The notes beneath the pieces were generated by a model. The model ran no database searches, was not told the DNA's origin, and worked only from the letters and a program-made list of their open reading frames with translations. Of a DNA stretch of 64,000 nucleotides, positions 1 through 9,122 are shown piece after piece. How positions within the stretch are numbered: position 1 is the stretch's first letter; the number at the start of each line of letters is the position of its first letter. This DNA is from Shewanella sp. VB17 (GTDB taxonomy: Bacteria; Pseudomonadota; Gammaproteobacteria; Enterobacterales; Shewanellaceae), in the NCBI RefSeq assembly GCF_013248905.1, contig NZ_JABRVS010000001.1, positions 4,464,001 to 4,528,000 on the forward strand, in the 5' to 3' direction. Both the position numbers and the translations under genes were made by a program.

Positions 1-351
1 ATTCTTGCAAGCATAGTCTCTGTCAATGCGAGTGCCGCAAATAAAGTATATGGTTCTGTCAGCGAGTTAATCACTCGCTCAGGTGATAAAGACTCTCCAG
101 CTAAGATTTATTTCCGCTTAAAGTTAATCAATCCTGAGTCTTCGACAGTTGAAAAGTGCATGACTAATGGTGCGGATATAGATTGGAATATTGATGGTTC
201 AAATCCAATTATTAATATTCAATACCAGATGCTAAAAGAGTCATACGAGAATAAAACATATCTTGCTGTATCAGGTCAGAATGATGTATGTGAAGGTGGT
301 GATAAATATTATGATAACGTTTTCGAAATGAATACCTGGTCTGCAATTTAA
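1..351 (+). CDS. Secreted protein of unknown function, 5'-truncated by the window edge
   Basis: Frame 1 is open from the first base to the TAA at 349-351, so the gene starts outside the window. The first visible residues (ILASIVSVNASAANKVYG) look like the end of a Sec signal peptide with an Ala-x-Ala-type cleavage site, which suggests a small exported mature protein of about 100 residues. Two Cys, in 'EKCMTNG' and 'DVCEGGD', could form a disulfide. I do not recognise the family. An internal ATG at 160 is unlikely to be the start because the upstream frame is open and signal-like. It converges on the next gene, with a hairpin between them. Confidence 0.6.
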   Translation: MLASIVSVNASAANKVYGSVSELITRSGDKDSPAKIYFRLKLINPESSTVEKCMTNGADIDWNIDGSNPIINIQYQMLKESYENKTYLAVSGQNDVCEGGDKYYDNVFEMNTWSAI

Positions 352-391
352 TATAAGACAAAATATAAACTGATTATCACTTCGGTATTTA

Positions 392-423
392 ATGATGAGC
401 ATGCATATTTTCATGTTCATCAT
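392..423. terminator. Hairpin between convergent genes, probable bidirectional terminator
   Basis: An inverted repeat of 12 bases per arm with one mismatch (ATGATGAGCATG against CATGTTCATCAT) and an 8-base loop lies between the two convergent stop codons at 351 and 507. There is no strong T-run, so termination is inferred from stem strength and position. Confidence 0.45.
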
Positions 424-506
424 CTTACCATTCAATCATTTAAAAATAATACGTTCCAACCTATGGTCGAAACGTATCCCCTAATCAATAAGTTAATCGC
501 TAAAGA

Positions 507-2003
507 TCAATTGTTAGCCGAACGCCTAAAGAGCTCTTCAACCACTGAAGAGATAGGTTGATTATACTTTGATGCGTTAACTGCTGCAGCATGCCAAGAC
601 GCTGGAACACTTTGTCCTTCAGCCCATACACCCGTCCCATTATAACGTGAGCGTACCTTAGCGCCTTTCTTAACTGACCATAAAAAATCAGGATGCATGT
701 TACTAAACCACTCACCACCGATAATTTTACCGTCATTATTTAATTCTAAATCATAATGATAGCTCACCAGTGAACTCGCATCATTCCTTGTAGAGTCATA
801 TTCTCTATTTCTAGGATTGGTTTCAGCCATGTAACGCAGGTTCATTTTCACCCCAACAAATTGGGTTGCCAAAGGGCTACGGTAATCTTCAAATTTATCC
901 TGTGTATACTGTTCACGAGATACTATTGCCTGAGATAAATTTGCATAGTGTCGCCCAGTTTGAGGATTAAAATAGGTGACATCATAGCTAAGAATTGGCT
1001 GATTCCAGACTTGAAAATCATAGGTTGCATCCATGACTAAACTACGCTCGTTTAAACCGATTTGGTTCAGCACCGCAATGTGCCAGCTACCCGGATTATT
1101 ATCAAAGCAGTTTTGATCTAATATTCTACCATTGGCATCTTTTTTAGGATTTTGGATATTACATCGTCCACCAATCACGTTCTGAGCATACGAGCCACTA
1201 GCCCATAACAGGGTACCAAGGGCTTTAATATCTGCAGGGTAAAATGTTAAATCTTCACCCGAGGCATCTTGTACCGTTATCGTTTTTGCTGGCCGAGACA
1301 TCATATAAGCTGCGGGGGCCCAACCATGACAATACCCCTCCCAACGTTGAACAGGCCAGTTCTTGTCATAATAAGCTTGACCTGCTTGCCAGTTTTTTTT
1401 AGTTAAGTTGAACTTTTCATCACCAACAAGTAAGTCATATTTTTCTGCGGGTGATAAATCTTTTCGTACATAACCAATATAATCACTCACAGGTTTAGTT
1501 ACTGTTGAAAAATCAAAGTACTCTTTCCAATTTTGTGGCGATGTTTGCTGTAAATCTCTGTCTGCATAGCGAAAAGCTAAACCACCGGAATAAATTGGCC
1601 AATATGAATCAGACCAAGGTTGAACGGGTAACCTGTGTTTACGAGGAATTTGCTGATCTATTTCATATATATTACTTAAAAAGGTATTAGGGTTATCTAC
1701 TACTTTTTTAGGATCATCATTCGCTGTATTGATTACTGCTCCTGGCATATCACCAATAATACGTTGACGGTATTGATCTTTTATTTCAATAAAATGACCC
1801 GTTTTTATATCCTCATCACTGAATCGTGATGATGGCTGACTATGTATTGGTAGCCTTTCCATCACCTCTCGTGGATTATTATGAAAGTCTTGCATGAAAT
1901 CATATATTTTTTTTGATGTGCTTTCAGCCATAGCTTGCTGGCTTGCCACAACAACAAGTGCACTAAAAATTACTTTATTATTAATCAACTTAATTACTTC
2001 CAT
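507..2003 (-). CDS. Secreted transglutaminase-elicitor (GP42-like) family protein
   Basis: The protein has 498 residues with a signal peptide at about 1-26 (ending AMAES), so it is exported. The body resembles the Phytophthora GP42 transglutaminase elicitor family. It has 'PWSDSYWPIYSGGLAFRY' near residue 129. The block 'WEGYCHGWAPAAYMMSRP' places a likely nucleophile at Cys225. His308 (GSWHIAVLNQIG) and Asp325 (VMDATYDF) are candidates for the rest of a Cys-His-Asp triad. 'VWNQP' at 332-336, followed by an aromatic and a Val, matches the start of the Pep-13 elicitor peptide. If active it would cross-link proteins through Gln-Lys bonds outside the cell. Family assignment rests on motif recall; activity and triad are inferred. 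The gene stands alone. Confidence 0.7.
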   Translation of the reverse strand: MEVIKLINNKVIFSALVVVASQQAMAESTSKKIYDFMQDFHNNPREVMERLPIHSQPSSRFSDEDIKTGHFIEIKDQYRQRIIGDMPGAVINTANDDPKKVVDNPNTFLSNIYEIDQQIPRKHRLPVQPWSDSYWPIYSGGLAFRYADRDLQQTSPQNWKEYFDFSTVTKPVSDYIGYVRKDLSPAEKYDLLVGDEKFNLTKKNWQAGQAYYDKNWPVQRWEGYCHGWAPAAYMMSRPAKTITVQDASGEDLTFYPADIKALGTLLWASGSYAQNVIGGRCNIQNPKKDANGRILDQNCFDNNPGSWHIAVLNQIGLNERSLVMDATYDFQVWNQPILSYDVTYFNPQTGRHYANLSQAIVSREQYTQDKFEDYRSPLATQFVGVKMNLRYMAETNPRNREYDSTRNDASSLVSYHYDLELNNDGKIIGGEWFSNMHPDFLWSVKKGAKVRSRYNGTGVWAEGQSVPASWHAAAVNASKYNQPISSVVEELFRRSANN

Positions 2004-2339
2004 ATCAATGCCAATTTCAATTATATATAAAGTGAAGATATAATCACTTTACCACCCCATATTAAAACAACAGCGTAATCGATTGCTCACGTTGAATTAA
2101 AATATAAAAAATACTGTAAAATTAAATTACCCCAAAACCATTTTCACATATATATCCAATATCAATAGATAAAGTGTGACAAATACAATTTAGTTCTATT
2201 TTATTAAAAATAATAAACTAGGTTAATACTAACCAATCTAAAATTAAAATCTTTATCTAATACGGCTTACCTATTGTCTAAATTATATGAGGACAACCAA
2301 TGTCGCCCTCACATAATTGATAAGATTAGCATGGACCGA
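2004..2339. other. 336-base AT-rich intergenic region
   Basis: This spacer holds the promoter region of the transglutaminase-like gene and the 3' end of the aminopeptidase unit. Apart from the hairpin at 2286-2315 I see no open frame with a ribosome site and no obvious RNA gene. Confidence 0.5.
2286..2315 (-). terminator. Hairpin downstream of the M28 aminopeptidase gene
   Basis: On the minus strand TGTGAGGGCGACA pairs imperfectly with TTGTCCTCATA around a short loop, 25 bases past the stop codon. The T-tract is poor, so this is a weak candidate. Confidence 0.35.
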
Positions 2340-4160
2340 TTACTTGTAATTCCAGTTCAAATTAACATCTAAAAAATCAGTTTTCCCATATAAACCTACA
2401 TACCAGATATCTGCACCTGGGCTATCGATACTGCATTGCTTGTCATTACCGCCCTCTTGAGAACGGCAATCAAATCGTAACTTTTGAGGTTTTCTTGCTT
2501 TGCGTAAATACAAATCAACATCGCCAGCCCCACCAGACACTGACACATTCAAATCAGTAGTCCCTTCAGGTACTGTGATTTGATAATAGCTCCAGCTGCG
2601 TACCGCACCTGAGAGATCCGTTTCACTGCCACTAACCCCACCACTGCCATAAGAGGCCTTTAAGGTTAAATTAGTGTAATCTTTGTAGCCTCGAGCCATA
2701 ACGAAATAATCACCAGCGGGCTCTTCATCAAATAAACACGTCTCGTTACTGCCTATAGTGTAAGGTCTACAGTCATAATTAGATGTTGTCGGTGTAGCCC
2801 CTTTTTTAACATACAAATCAGCATCACCATTACTGCCCCAAATTGCTACCTTTGCTTCTTCTGATCCTGCAGGTACAACAAATTTGTAATGTTTTTCGCT
2901 ACCTCTATTGCCCGCAAGTCCGGTAACTGGCACTCCATTTTCGAGAACGGGTACACTCGGAGGCGTTGGATCATCAACTTGAAAACCCAGTTCAATAGCG
3001 TAACTCATGGCAAGTTTAGCAAAATTCAACGCATGTTCCATGGTCACATCAAGTTTATCTAAAGTATCTCTACTGCTATGGATATCAGGGTTGTAGTCAT
3101 TAAATTTAGCTTCAAAAGGCATAGATGCTGGATAGCCTTGGGCATGCCAAGAAGCATGATCTGAGCAACCATAACCACAACGATCATAGGTATAATTAAT
3201 ATCGCTTTGGTAGGTATCCATGAGTAATGCAAGAAAGCTGTTTAGATTACTGTCAGTGTAATCATTCATCAACACGATATCTTCTTCACCGCCAATGAAA
3301 CCTGTCATATCCAACTGCATCACAGCGATAATATTATCGTTATTATTTCTAGCAACCGATGCAATTTCAGCACTGCCTAGTAAACCCACTTCTTCTGCGG
3401 CATAAGCCATAAATTTAATGGTTCTATCTGGTTGTTGACCTGTTTCTAAAAAGACCCTAATCACTTCAGTTATCGTCCCAATACCCGATGCGTTATCATC
3501 GGCTCCCGGTGCGCGCTTATTTTCATCAGTGTAACCATTAATAGAATCTAAATGACCACCAATGATGACAATTTCATCGGGCTTTGTGCTACCAGTGAGT
3601 GTTAGGATAACGGAATCCTGACGCCAATCATTGTGCTCTCGAGCCGAAGCCGAAGCCCAGCTAATCCCCTCTGCCATGCCCGCCCATTGATCTTTAACCC
3701 AATTAGCAGCATTTTCTCCATGACTGGTTCGATAGTAACGATTCGTAAACTCAGACATTGAAGAAATCGTGTTTGTTATTTTATTTGCTGACAATAGCGG
3801 CAATGCTCGATTAACCTTTTCCCCTTGATTCAACTGTGTAGGTATACTGAAGTGAGTCAGGTTCAGGGGCTGTTTACTGGCCTCAACGGCCTCTTTGATA
3901 CTGTTGTGAACTGTAAATCCACCACAGCGTTTATGCTCCTCATGCATAAGCTCACTCAATTCAAGAATGTGATCTTCATTGATTTGAGTAACCAGTTTTC
4001 CGTTGCTGGGTGTAATACTAGATAATTGATTTTTACTAAACTGTAGGGTTTTAAGAGTTTGAGTCGCATCGCCATCCACTAAGATCCAGACATCCTTTGC
4101 TTGCGTTGCTAATGGCGATAATGCCACTAATAAAGTGGGTAGTAAGTTATAGATTTTCAT
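2340..4160 (-). CDS. Secreted M28 family zinc aminopeptidase with two C-terminal PPC domains
   Basis: This is a 606-residue exported di-zinc aminopeptidase of the Vibrio/Aeromonas leucyl aminopeptidase type. A signal peptide covers about 1-21 (LLVALSPLATQA). A pro-region follows, then the M28 core with all five expected zinc ligands visible: His203 (GGHLD), Asp221 (GADDNASG), Glu257 preceded by the catalytic base Glu256 (AYAAEEVG), Asp284 (QLDMTGF) and His361 (PDIHSSRDT). After about residue 410 come two repeats of the bacterial pre-peptidase C-terminal domain, each with a 'DADLY' or 'DVDLY' strand and a disulfide-like Cys pair. It probably releases N-terminal amino acids from peptides outside the cell. 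It has no operon partner. Confidence 0.9.
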   Translation of the reverse strand: MKIYNLLPTLLVALSPLATQAKDVWILVDGDATQTLKTLQFSKNQLSSITPSNGKLVTQINEDHILELSELMHEEHKRCGGFTVHNSIKEAVEASKQPLNLTHFSIPTQLNQGEKVNRALPLLSANKITNTISSMSEFTNRYYRTSHGENAANWVKDQWAGMAEGISWASASAREHNDWRQDSVILTLTGSTKPDEIVIIGGHLDSINGYTDENKRAPGADDNASGIGTITEVIRVFLETGQQPDRTIKFMAYAAEEVGLLGSAEIASVARNNNDNIIAVMQLDMTGFIGGEEDIVLMNDYTDSNLNSFLALLMDTYQSDINYTYDRCGYGCSDHASWHAQGYPASMPFEAKFNDYNPDIHSSRDTLDKLDVTMEHALNFAKLAMSYAIELGFQVDDPTPPSVPVLENGVPVTGLAGNRGSEKHYKFVVPAGSEEAKVAIWGSNGDADLYVKKGATPTTSNYDCRPYTIGSNETCLFDEEPAGDYFVMARGYKDYTNLTLKASYGSGGVSGSETDLSGAVRSWSYYQITVPEGTTDLNVSVSGGAGDVDLYLRKARKPQKLRFDCRSQEGGNDKQCSIDSPGADIWYVGLYGKTDFLDVNLNWNYK

Positions 4161-4527
4161 ACTTTACTCCAAATAAGTAGGGGGCTAAAACTATCACAGT
4201 GTTCGCTCGAAGCTGTTTCGAACTCAACATTGAAAATAATAATTTAATATCCTAATTATTCTATCTAAGGAGATAATTTTGTATATGAGAAGAACTCACT
4301 ATTTTAAAGCATATATTTATTAAAAATATAGTATTAATAACTTCAATTAATACTTTAGTGTTATAGAAATATAATTTCAGCCTGTCCTTATTGAAATGCA
4401 AACACGCCGAAACTTTATCCTAAGACAATCCATTGTCTAGTAACTATAGGCTTATCACACCCACTATGACTAACGACTAATTGAAGATAAAATGAATAGT
4501 TCATAGCAAAAAATAATAAAGTAGATC
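4161..4527. other. 367-base AT-rich intergenic region
   Basis: This lies between the aminopeptidase start and the acr3 stop. One AAGGAG followed by ATG near 4275 opens only a 12-codon frame, which I do not call. I see no clear terminator, operator or RNA gene. Confidence 0.4.
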
Positions 4528-5583
4528 TTACATTACTTTTTCATCACCACTGATATTATCCTCAAACTTTTGTCTGTTTCGATTCACAAATGCCACCAGT
4601 GAAACCATGACAGGGACCTCAACTAATACACCAACAACTGTCGCTAACGCCGCTCCAGAGTGTAAACCAAACAATGAGATTGCTACTGCAACAGCAAGTT
4701 CAAAAAAATTTGAAGTGGCGATCATACATGCTGGCGCGGCGATCTTATGTTTCAACTTCAATTTTCTCGCTGCATAATAAGCAATAAAGAAAATACCGTA
4801 AGTCTGAATTAATAAAGGGATCGCTATCAATAAAATATGCTGTGGTTCATCTATAATGGTTTGCGCCTGAAGCCCAAATAATAATACAACCGTCGCCAAT
4901 AAGCCTATCATAGACCAAGGTTTAAGCATCGCCACAAATGATATTAACGCGGCCTTCTCGACAGTTTTATCTCTCGCCTCTAACTTCCGACGCGTCAATA
5001 CTCCTGCAGCCAAAGGCAAGACTACATAGAGAAAGACAGAGGAAAGCAATGTCTCCCATGGTACCTGAATATCACTCACGCCGAGTAAAAGAGCACAAAT
5101 AGGTGCAAAGGCAATCACCATAATGAGATCATTGACCGACACTTGCACCAAGGTATAGTTAGGATCGCCTTGAGTCAGTTGACTCCACACAAATACCATC
5201 GCAGTACATGGCGCAACCCCGAGTAAAATCATGCCTGCTATATATTCTGTTGCCGTCTGAGGATCGACCCAATGAATAAACAGTACCTTGAAAAAAAACC
5301 ACGCTAATAATGCCATCGTAAAGGGTTTAATCAACCAGTTAATCGCCAATGTCAACCATAAACCTCTAGGGCTTTTTCTCACATCTTTTACCGCAGTAAA
5401 ATCTATCTGCACCATCATAGGATAAATCATTATCCAGATGAGCATAGCTATGACTAAATTCACATGAGCATATTCAATTGAGGCCACCAATATAAATAGA
5501 TTTGGAACAAGGCTACCTAAAACCAGCCCAGTCACAATACTCAACCCAATCCAAACACTCAGATAACGCTCAAAAAGTCCCAT
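4528..5583 (-). CDS. acr3: ACR3-family arsenite efflux permease
   Basis: A 351-residue integral membrane protein with about ten hydrophobic segments. It starts with 'MGLFERYLSVWIGLSIVTG', typical of the ACR3 branch rather than ArsB. The conserved functional Cys of the family is present at residue 126 (GVAPCTAMVFVW), and an acidic residue lies in the late helix 'EVPVMVSLV'. ACR3 proteins export arsenite using the membrane potential. The gene is 57 bases downstream of the arsR-like gene on the same strand, so the two form an arsenite-inducible unit. No arsC reductase or arsH is seen in the window, so reduction of arsenate must be encoded elsewhere. Confidence 0.92.
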   Translation of the reverse strand: MGLFERYLSVWIGLSIVTGLVLGSLVPNLFILVASIEYAHVNLVIAMLIWIMIYPMMVQIDFTAVKDVRKSPRGLWLTLAINWLIKPFTMALLAWFFFKVLFIHWVDPQTATEYIAGMILLGVAPCTAMVFVWSQLTQGDPNYTLVQVSVNDLIMVIAFAPICALLLGVSDIQVPWETLLSSVFLYVVLPLAAGVLTRRKLEARDKTVEKAALISFVAMLKPWSMIGLLATVVLLFGLQAQTIIDEPQHILLIAIPLLIQTYGIFFIAYYAARKLKLKHKIAAPACMIATSNFFELAVAVAISLFGLHSGAALATVVGVLVEVPVMVSLVAFVNRNRQKFEDNISGDEKVM

Positions 5584-5639
5584 CGTTTACCCCCTCATCT
5601 TTACAACTTAACACTATCAATATGTAGGAATGGCATCCG

Positions 5640-5987
5640 CTAATCGCAGCAAATTTTCACTCGATTAGGCCTATCCCCCATCAACTTAAGACGTGCAAGA
5701 TTAAGTGCAATCAAATCTCCATTGGCCAAGTAAGTTGCATTAATCACTTGATGCATCCAAGTCGGTAGATTCGGATTAACCCGATAGAACACCCACTGCC
5801 CTTGACGTTTATCATGCAATAATCCCACTTTACGTAATAGGGCTAAATGCCTCGATACCTTGGGCTGGCTCTCTTCTAGCGCTTGCATTAATTCACAAAC
5901 ACACAGCTCTTGCTCCGCGTGAATAAGTAGCAAGCTACGTAAGCGAGTCTCATCACTGAGCGTTTTAAACAAATCCAAAGCTGTCAT
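5640..5987 (-). CDS. arsR: ArsR/SmtB-family arsenic-responsive repressor
   Basis: A 115-residue winged-helix repressor. I start it at the ATG at 5987 because AAGG sits 6 bases upstream; an in-frame ATG at 6002 would place that ribosome site inside the gene. The As(III)-binding pair is visible as ELCVCEL (Cys29, Cys31) at the start of the recognition region, followed by 'SQPKVSRHLALLRKVGLL', the DNA-reading helix-turn-helix. A terminal KICCD adds Cys113 and Cys114. It is expected to block its own promoter and acr3 until arsenite binds. Tandem palindromes directly upstream (6018-6049) fit its operator. Confidence 0.92.
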   Translation of the reverse strand: MTALDLFKTLSDETRLRSLLLIHAEQELCVCELMQALEESQPKVSRHLALLRKVGLLHDKRQGQWVFYRVNPNLPTWMHQVINATYLANGDLIALNLARLKLMGDRPNRVKICCD

Positions 5988-6017
5988 GATTAACCTTATC
6001 AATATACAAACCTAAAC

Positions 6018-6049
6018 ATATGAATAATCATATATATGAATATTCGTAT
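6018..6049 (-). promoter_or_regulatory. Putative ArsR operator: two tandem palindromes
   Basis: Two 16-base near-palindromes abut each other, 6018-6033 and 6034-6049, both beginning ATATGAATA. Each is nearly self-complementary around its centre. They lie 31 bases upstream of the arsR ATG, where ArsR/SmtB repressors usually bind. Binding is inferred. Confidence 0.6.
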
Positions 6050-6175
6050 ATTAAAGTTTAATTTCATCACATTTAAGTTTCTGTTAAATTAGTACCCTAA
6101 ATTGGCTAAGCATCATAAGATGTTAATATATAAGAAAAGTTGTCAATCATCTCTAGATAATCAGAGACATAGATC

Positions 6176-6198
6176 AAAAAAAGCCCAAAAGGGCTTTT
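6176..6198 (-). terminator. Rho-independent terminator of pmbA
   Basis: AAAAGCCC pairs perfectly with GGGCTTTT around a 4-base AAAA loop. The minus-strand copy is followed by a T-run (6176-6182 read in reverse). It lies 50 bases past the pmbA stop. Confidence 0.8.
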
Positions 6199-6247
6199 AT
6201 GTTTAACTGATTTTAGTATCAAACCCGTAACCTAGAAATGTTCGTGT

Positions 6248-7588
6248 TTAACTCCCTGCGATCTTCATATCACTCAATAAAATCCCGCCAGTACGAACCG
6301 ATGAACGTAAATCGCGATCGCTACTGACTGCAACAATATTTTGGAACATATCTTTAAGATTACCAGCAATGGTAAATTCTTCTACTGGATAAAGCACTAT
6401 GCCGTTTTCAACATAAAAACCAGAAGCACCACGGGAATAATCCCCCGTTACGCCATTAACACCTTGCCCCATCACCTCCGTGACGATCACGCCGGTGCCC
6501 ATTTGCTTCACCAATTCATCGAATGTTTGCCCGGTATGGGACAAGGTCCAATTGTATATACCACCTGCATGGCCAGTATTCTTAAGACCAAGCTTACGTG
6601 CAGAGTAACTGGTAAGCAGATAAGTCGATAGGATGCCATCTTTAACAATACTACGATCTTGTGTTGCTACCCCTTCGCTATCGTATATGGCACTGGCAAG
6701 CGCGCCCTTAAGATGAGGTTGTTCCTCAATTGAAAACCAATCTGGGAATATTTGAGTATCGATAGAGTCAAGTAAAAAACTAGATTTACGATATAAACTT
6801 CCACCACTAATCGCCCCAATTAAGTGACCGATTAAGCCCGTGGCTATCTCAGGAGCCAATAAAATAGGCAGCTCAGTGGTGGCTATTTTACGGCTACCTA
6901 AACGGCCTAATGTTTTCTCTGACGCCTTTTTTCCGACGGCTTCGGCTGACACTAGCTCGTTAAAATTACGCGAAATAGTATAATCATAGTCTCGCTGCAT
7001 ATTGCCATCACTTTCACCAATAACAACACAACTTAAGCTGAAACGTGAAGTGGAAAAACCATCAAGAAAACCATGACTATTACCATAAACTTTCACACCT
7101 GTATGGGCGTTGGCACTGGCTCCATCAGAATTAGTAATGCGACTATCCACATCTAATGCAGCTTCTTCTGAACGAGCCGCTAATTCTGTTAATTGTTTAG
7201 CCGAAATATCTTGCGGATGATACAAATCAAGATCAGGAAAGTTATTCGCCATTAATTCAGCTTCAGCTAAGCCATTATACGGGTCGCTAGAGGTGAATTT
7301 GGCAATATCATCGGCTGCTTTAACCGCTAATTTAATGGCCTCTGGACTTAAATCTGACGTAGATGAACTCCCTTTGCAACCATCACGAAATAACGTAATA
7401 CCTAACGCGCCATCTTTATTAAACTCAACGGTTTCAACTTCCTTAAGTCGGGTTGAAACAGATAATCCTTGTTGCTTACTGATCGCCACCTCAGCCGCTG
7501 TACTGCCGAGTTTATTTGCATACTCTAAGGCCATAGATACGGCGTTTTTTAATGAATCTAATTCAAGGTCAATACTAGGTATAGTCAC
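6248..7588 (-). CDS. pmbA: PmbA/TldE metalloprotease subunit
   Basis: A 446-residue protein of the U62 family, close to the 450 residues of E. coli PmbA (TldE). Characteristic segments include 'ATQDRSIVKDGILSTYLLTSYSARKLGL', seen here as separate blocks, and the C-terminal 'GNLKDMFQNIVAVSSD' with 'RTGGILLSDMKIAGS'. The HExxxH metal site belongs to the partner TldD and is correctly absent here. The TldD/TldE pair degrades unfolded peptides, processes microcin B17 and removes peptide from some RiPP precursors. tldD is not in the window. The gene has its own terminator. Confidence 0.93.
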   Translation of the reverse strand: MTIPSIDLELDSLKNAVSMALEYANKLGSTAAEVAISKQQGLSVSTRLKEVETVEFNKDGALGITLFRDGCKGSSSTSDLSPEAIKLAVKAADDIAKFTSSDPYNGLAEAELMANNFPDLDLYHPQDISAKQLTELAARSEEAALDVDSRITNSDGASANAHTGVKVYGNSHGFLDGFSTSRFSLSCVVIGESDGNMQRDYDYTISRNFNELVSAEAVGKKASEKTLGRLGSRKIATTELPILLAPEIATGLIGHLIGAISGGSLYRKSSFLLDSIDTQIFPDWFSIEEQPHLKGALASAIYDSEGVATQDRSIVKDGILSTYLLTSYSARKLGLKNTGHAGGIYNWTLSHTGQTFDELVKQMGTGVIVTEVMGQGVNGVTGDYSRGASGFYVENGIVLYPVEEFTIAGNLKDMFQNIVAVSSDRDLRSSVRTGGILLSDMKIAGS

Positions 7589-7784
7589 AAATATGCTCTT
7601 TTATTATCAGGAATTGAGTAAGCATAACAAACCCAATTAGCAATCACATTAAATAATGCCTGTCAGTATAACAAAGTGATCTGTTCAACACTGTCAGTGT
7701 ACATTTAGCAACCAAAAAATAGCAGCTGTAATTGCTTATGATGTACAAATTAATGTGCATTTTATTGTTATCATAAATGGTTAA

Positions 7785-9113
7785 TCATAACGAGACACGC
7801 ATAGGATTTGAGCAAGATCCTAAGCCCCAATCGATAACACTAGCGTGTTCAACTGGATCATAAATGGTTTTCCCCACAACATGATTAAGAATGCGTGCGG
7901 CGCGCCATGCGGCTAAACTTAGCTGCGGCTCGGCAATACCATGTGAAGCGATACCTGCATTAACCATATAAATTCGATTGTGAGCATCACCTTGCCATTT
8001 AACAGAAAAATCCGGCGATAATGTTGGTCTACCTTGCTCATCCCATTCAATCTGCTCATGTAGCGATTGTAAACAATGCGGAGTAACACGTTTAAAACCT
8101 GTACACATAACCACAACATCCGCAATGACTTCACTCTTTTCATCAGTCAGACCATGGGTAAGCGTTAGATGATAACCTTGCTCATCTTGGCGCATTGCAA
8201 TCAAAGAACGATTTGGTTGAATACTCCACCAAGAGGGTTTTCTCAATACATATTTATCATGATACAAACGCTGATAAATACCCTTTAGACACTCACTGGT
8301 GATACCGTCGCTTGTGAGTTTTTGTCGCTCCACTTCATGAGATTTAACCTCTTGATCTAATTGATAGAAACTATTCACATAATCAGGCATGAAATATTGA
8401 TCGGTAAAACATCCTTCATCGAGCATTTCAATGTTGGCTCGCCTTGATACCCAATGTAGTGCTCTGACGGAGCCAAATTGACGATCAAAACTATGCTGAA
8501 AAACATCTGCTCCGGTTTGCCCACCACCAATTATGGCCACTCGCTTGCCCGTAAAGTTAGGATCACGCAGTGCAAGTTCACTGGCATGGAAACAAGTATC
8601 GCCTACAAATGACGTCGCACACTCAGGCAGCGTAGGTACTGCACCTGTGCCCATGACTAAATGATGAGCAAAATAACTCTGTTCATCCACTGAAACCTTA
8701 AACACACCGCCTGTATATTCAATCCCTGTCACCTCCTTACTAAACTGCACATTAGGTAATTGATTTGCGACCCAACTTAAGTAATCAGAAAATTCCAAAC
8801 GTCCTATCGTCGTCTGACCTGATGCCATAAAAGGATAAAACTTTCGATTCGCCACCAGATAATTTAAAAAACTATAACAACTGGTTGGCTCAACCGCTGT
8901 CACCAAATCTTTCAAAAATGACGTCTGCATTTTAGCGTCATTCAGCAACAGACCTGGATGCCAAGCAAAGTGAGACTTTTTATCAAGAAACAGGGTAGAA
9001 CATTCGGCTTTACCTGCTGATAATGCCGCAATACTCAAGTTGAATGGCCCGATACCAACTCCAATCATGTCATAGATTTTTGTTTGCTGCTGATTACCAT
9101 TATTCATGGTCAT
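7785..9113 (-). CDS. iucD: L-lysine/L-ornithine N-hydroxylase (IucD/SidA family), siderophore biosynthesis
   Basis: A 442-residue flavin N-monooxygenase. The FAD-binding glycine motif is at the N-terminus (GVGIGPFNLSIAAL) and the NADPH-binding motif in the middle (AIIGGGQTGADVF). 'VVMCTGFKRVTPHCLQ' near the C-terminus is the family's ATG-like region. It hydroxylates the side-chain amine of Lys or Orn, the first step to a hydroxamate. It is the last gene of the operon, 9 bases after the IucA-IucB fusion. With that partner and the iucC-like gene upstream, Lys is the expected substrate by analogy with aerobactin. An Orn or diamine substrate cannot be excluded from sequence. Confidence 0.88.
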   Translation of the reverse strand: MTMNNGNQQQTKIYDMIGVGIGPFNLSIAALSAGKAECSTLFLDKKSHFAWHPGLLLNDAKMQTSFLKDLVTAVEPTSCYSFLNYLVANRKFYPFMASGQTTIGRLEFSDYLSWVANQLPNVQFSKEVTGIEYTGGVFKVSVDEQSYFAHHLVMGTGAVPTLPECATSFVGDTCFHASELALRDPNFTGKRVAIIGGGQTGADVFQHSFDRQFGSVRALHWVSRRANIEMLDEGCFTDQYFMPDYVNSFYQLDQEVKSHEVERQKLTSDGITSECLKGIYQRLYHDKYVLRKPSWWSIQPNRSLIAMRQDEQGYHLTLTHGLTDEKSEVIADVVVMCTGFKRVTPHCLQSLHEQIEWDEQGRPTLSPDFSVKWQGDAHNRIYMVNAGIASHGIAEPQLSLAAWRAARILNHVVGKTIYDPVEHASVIDWGLGSCSNPMRVSL

Positions 9114-9122
9114 AATTAATCC

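Noticed and set aside
4255..4315. AAGGAG followed by ATG in the gap upstream of acr3
   Set aside because: The frame has only 12 codons; no evidence that it is translated.
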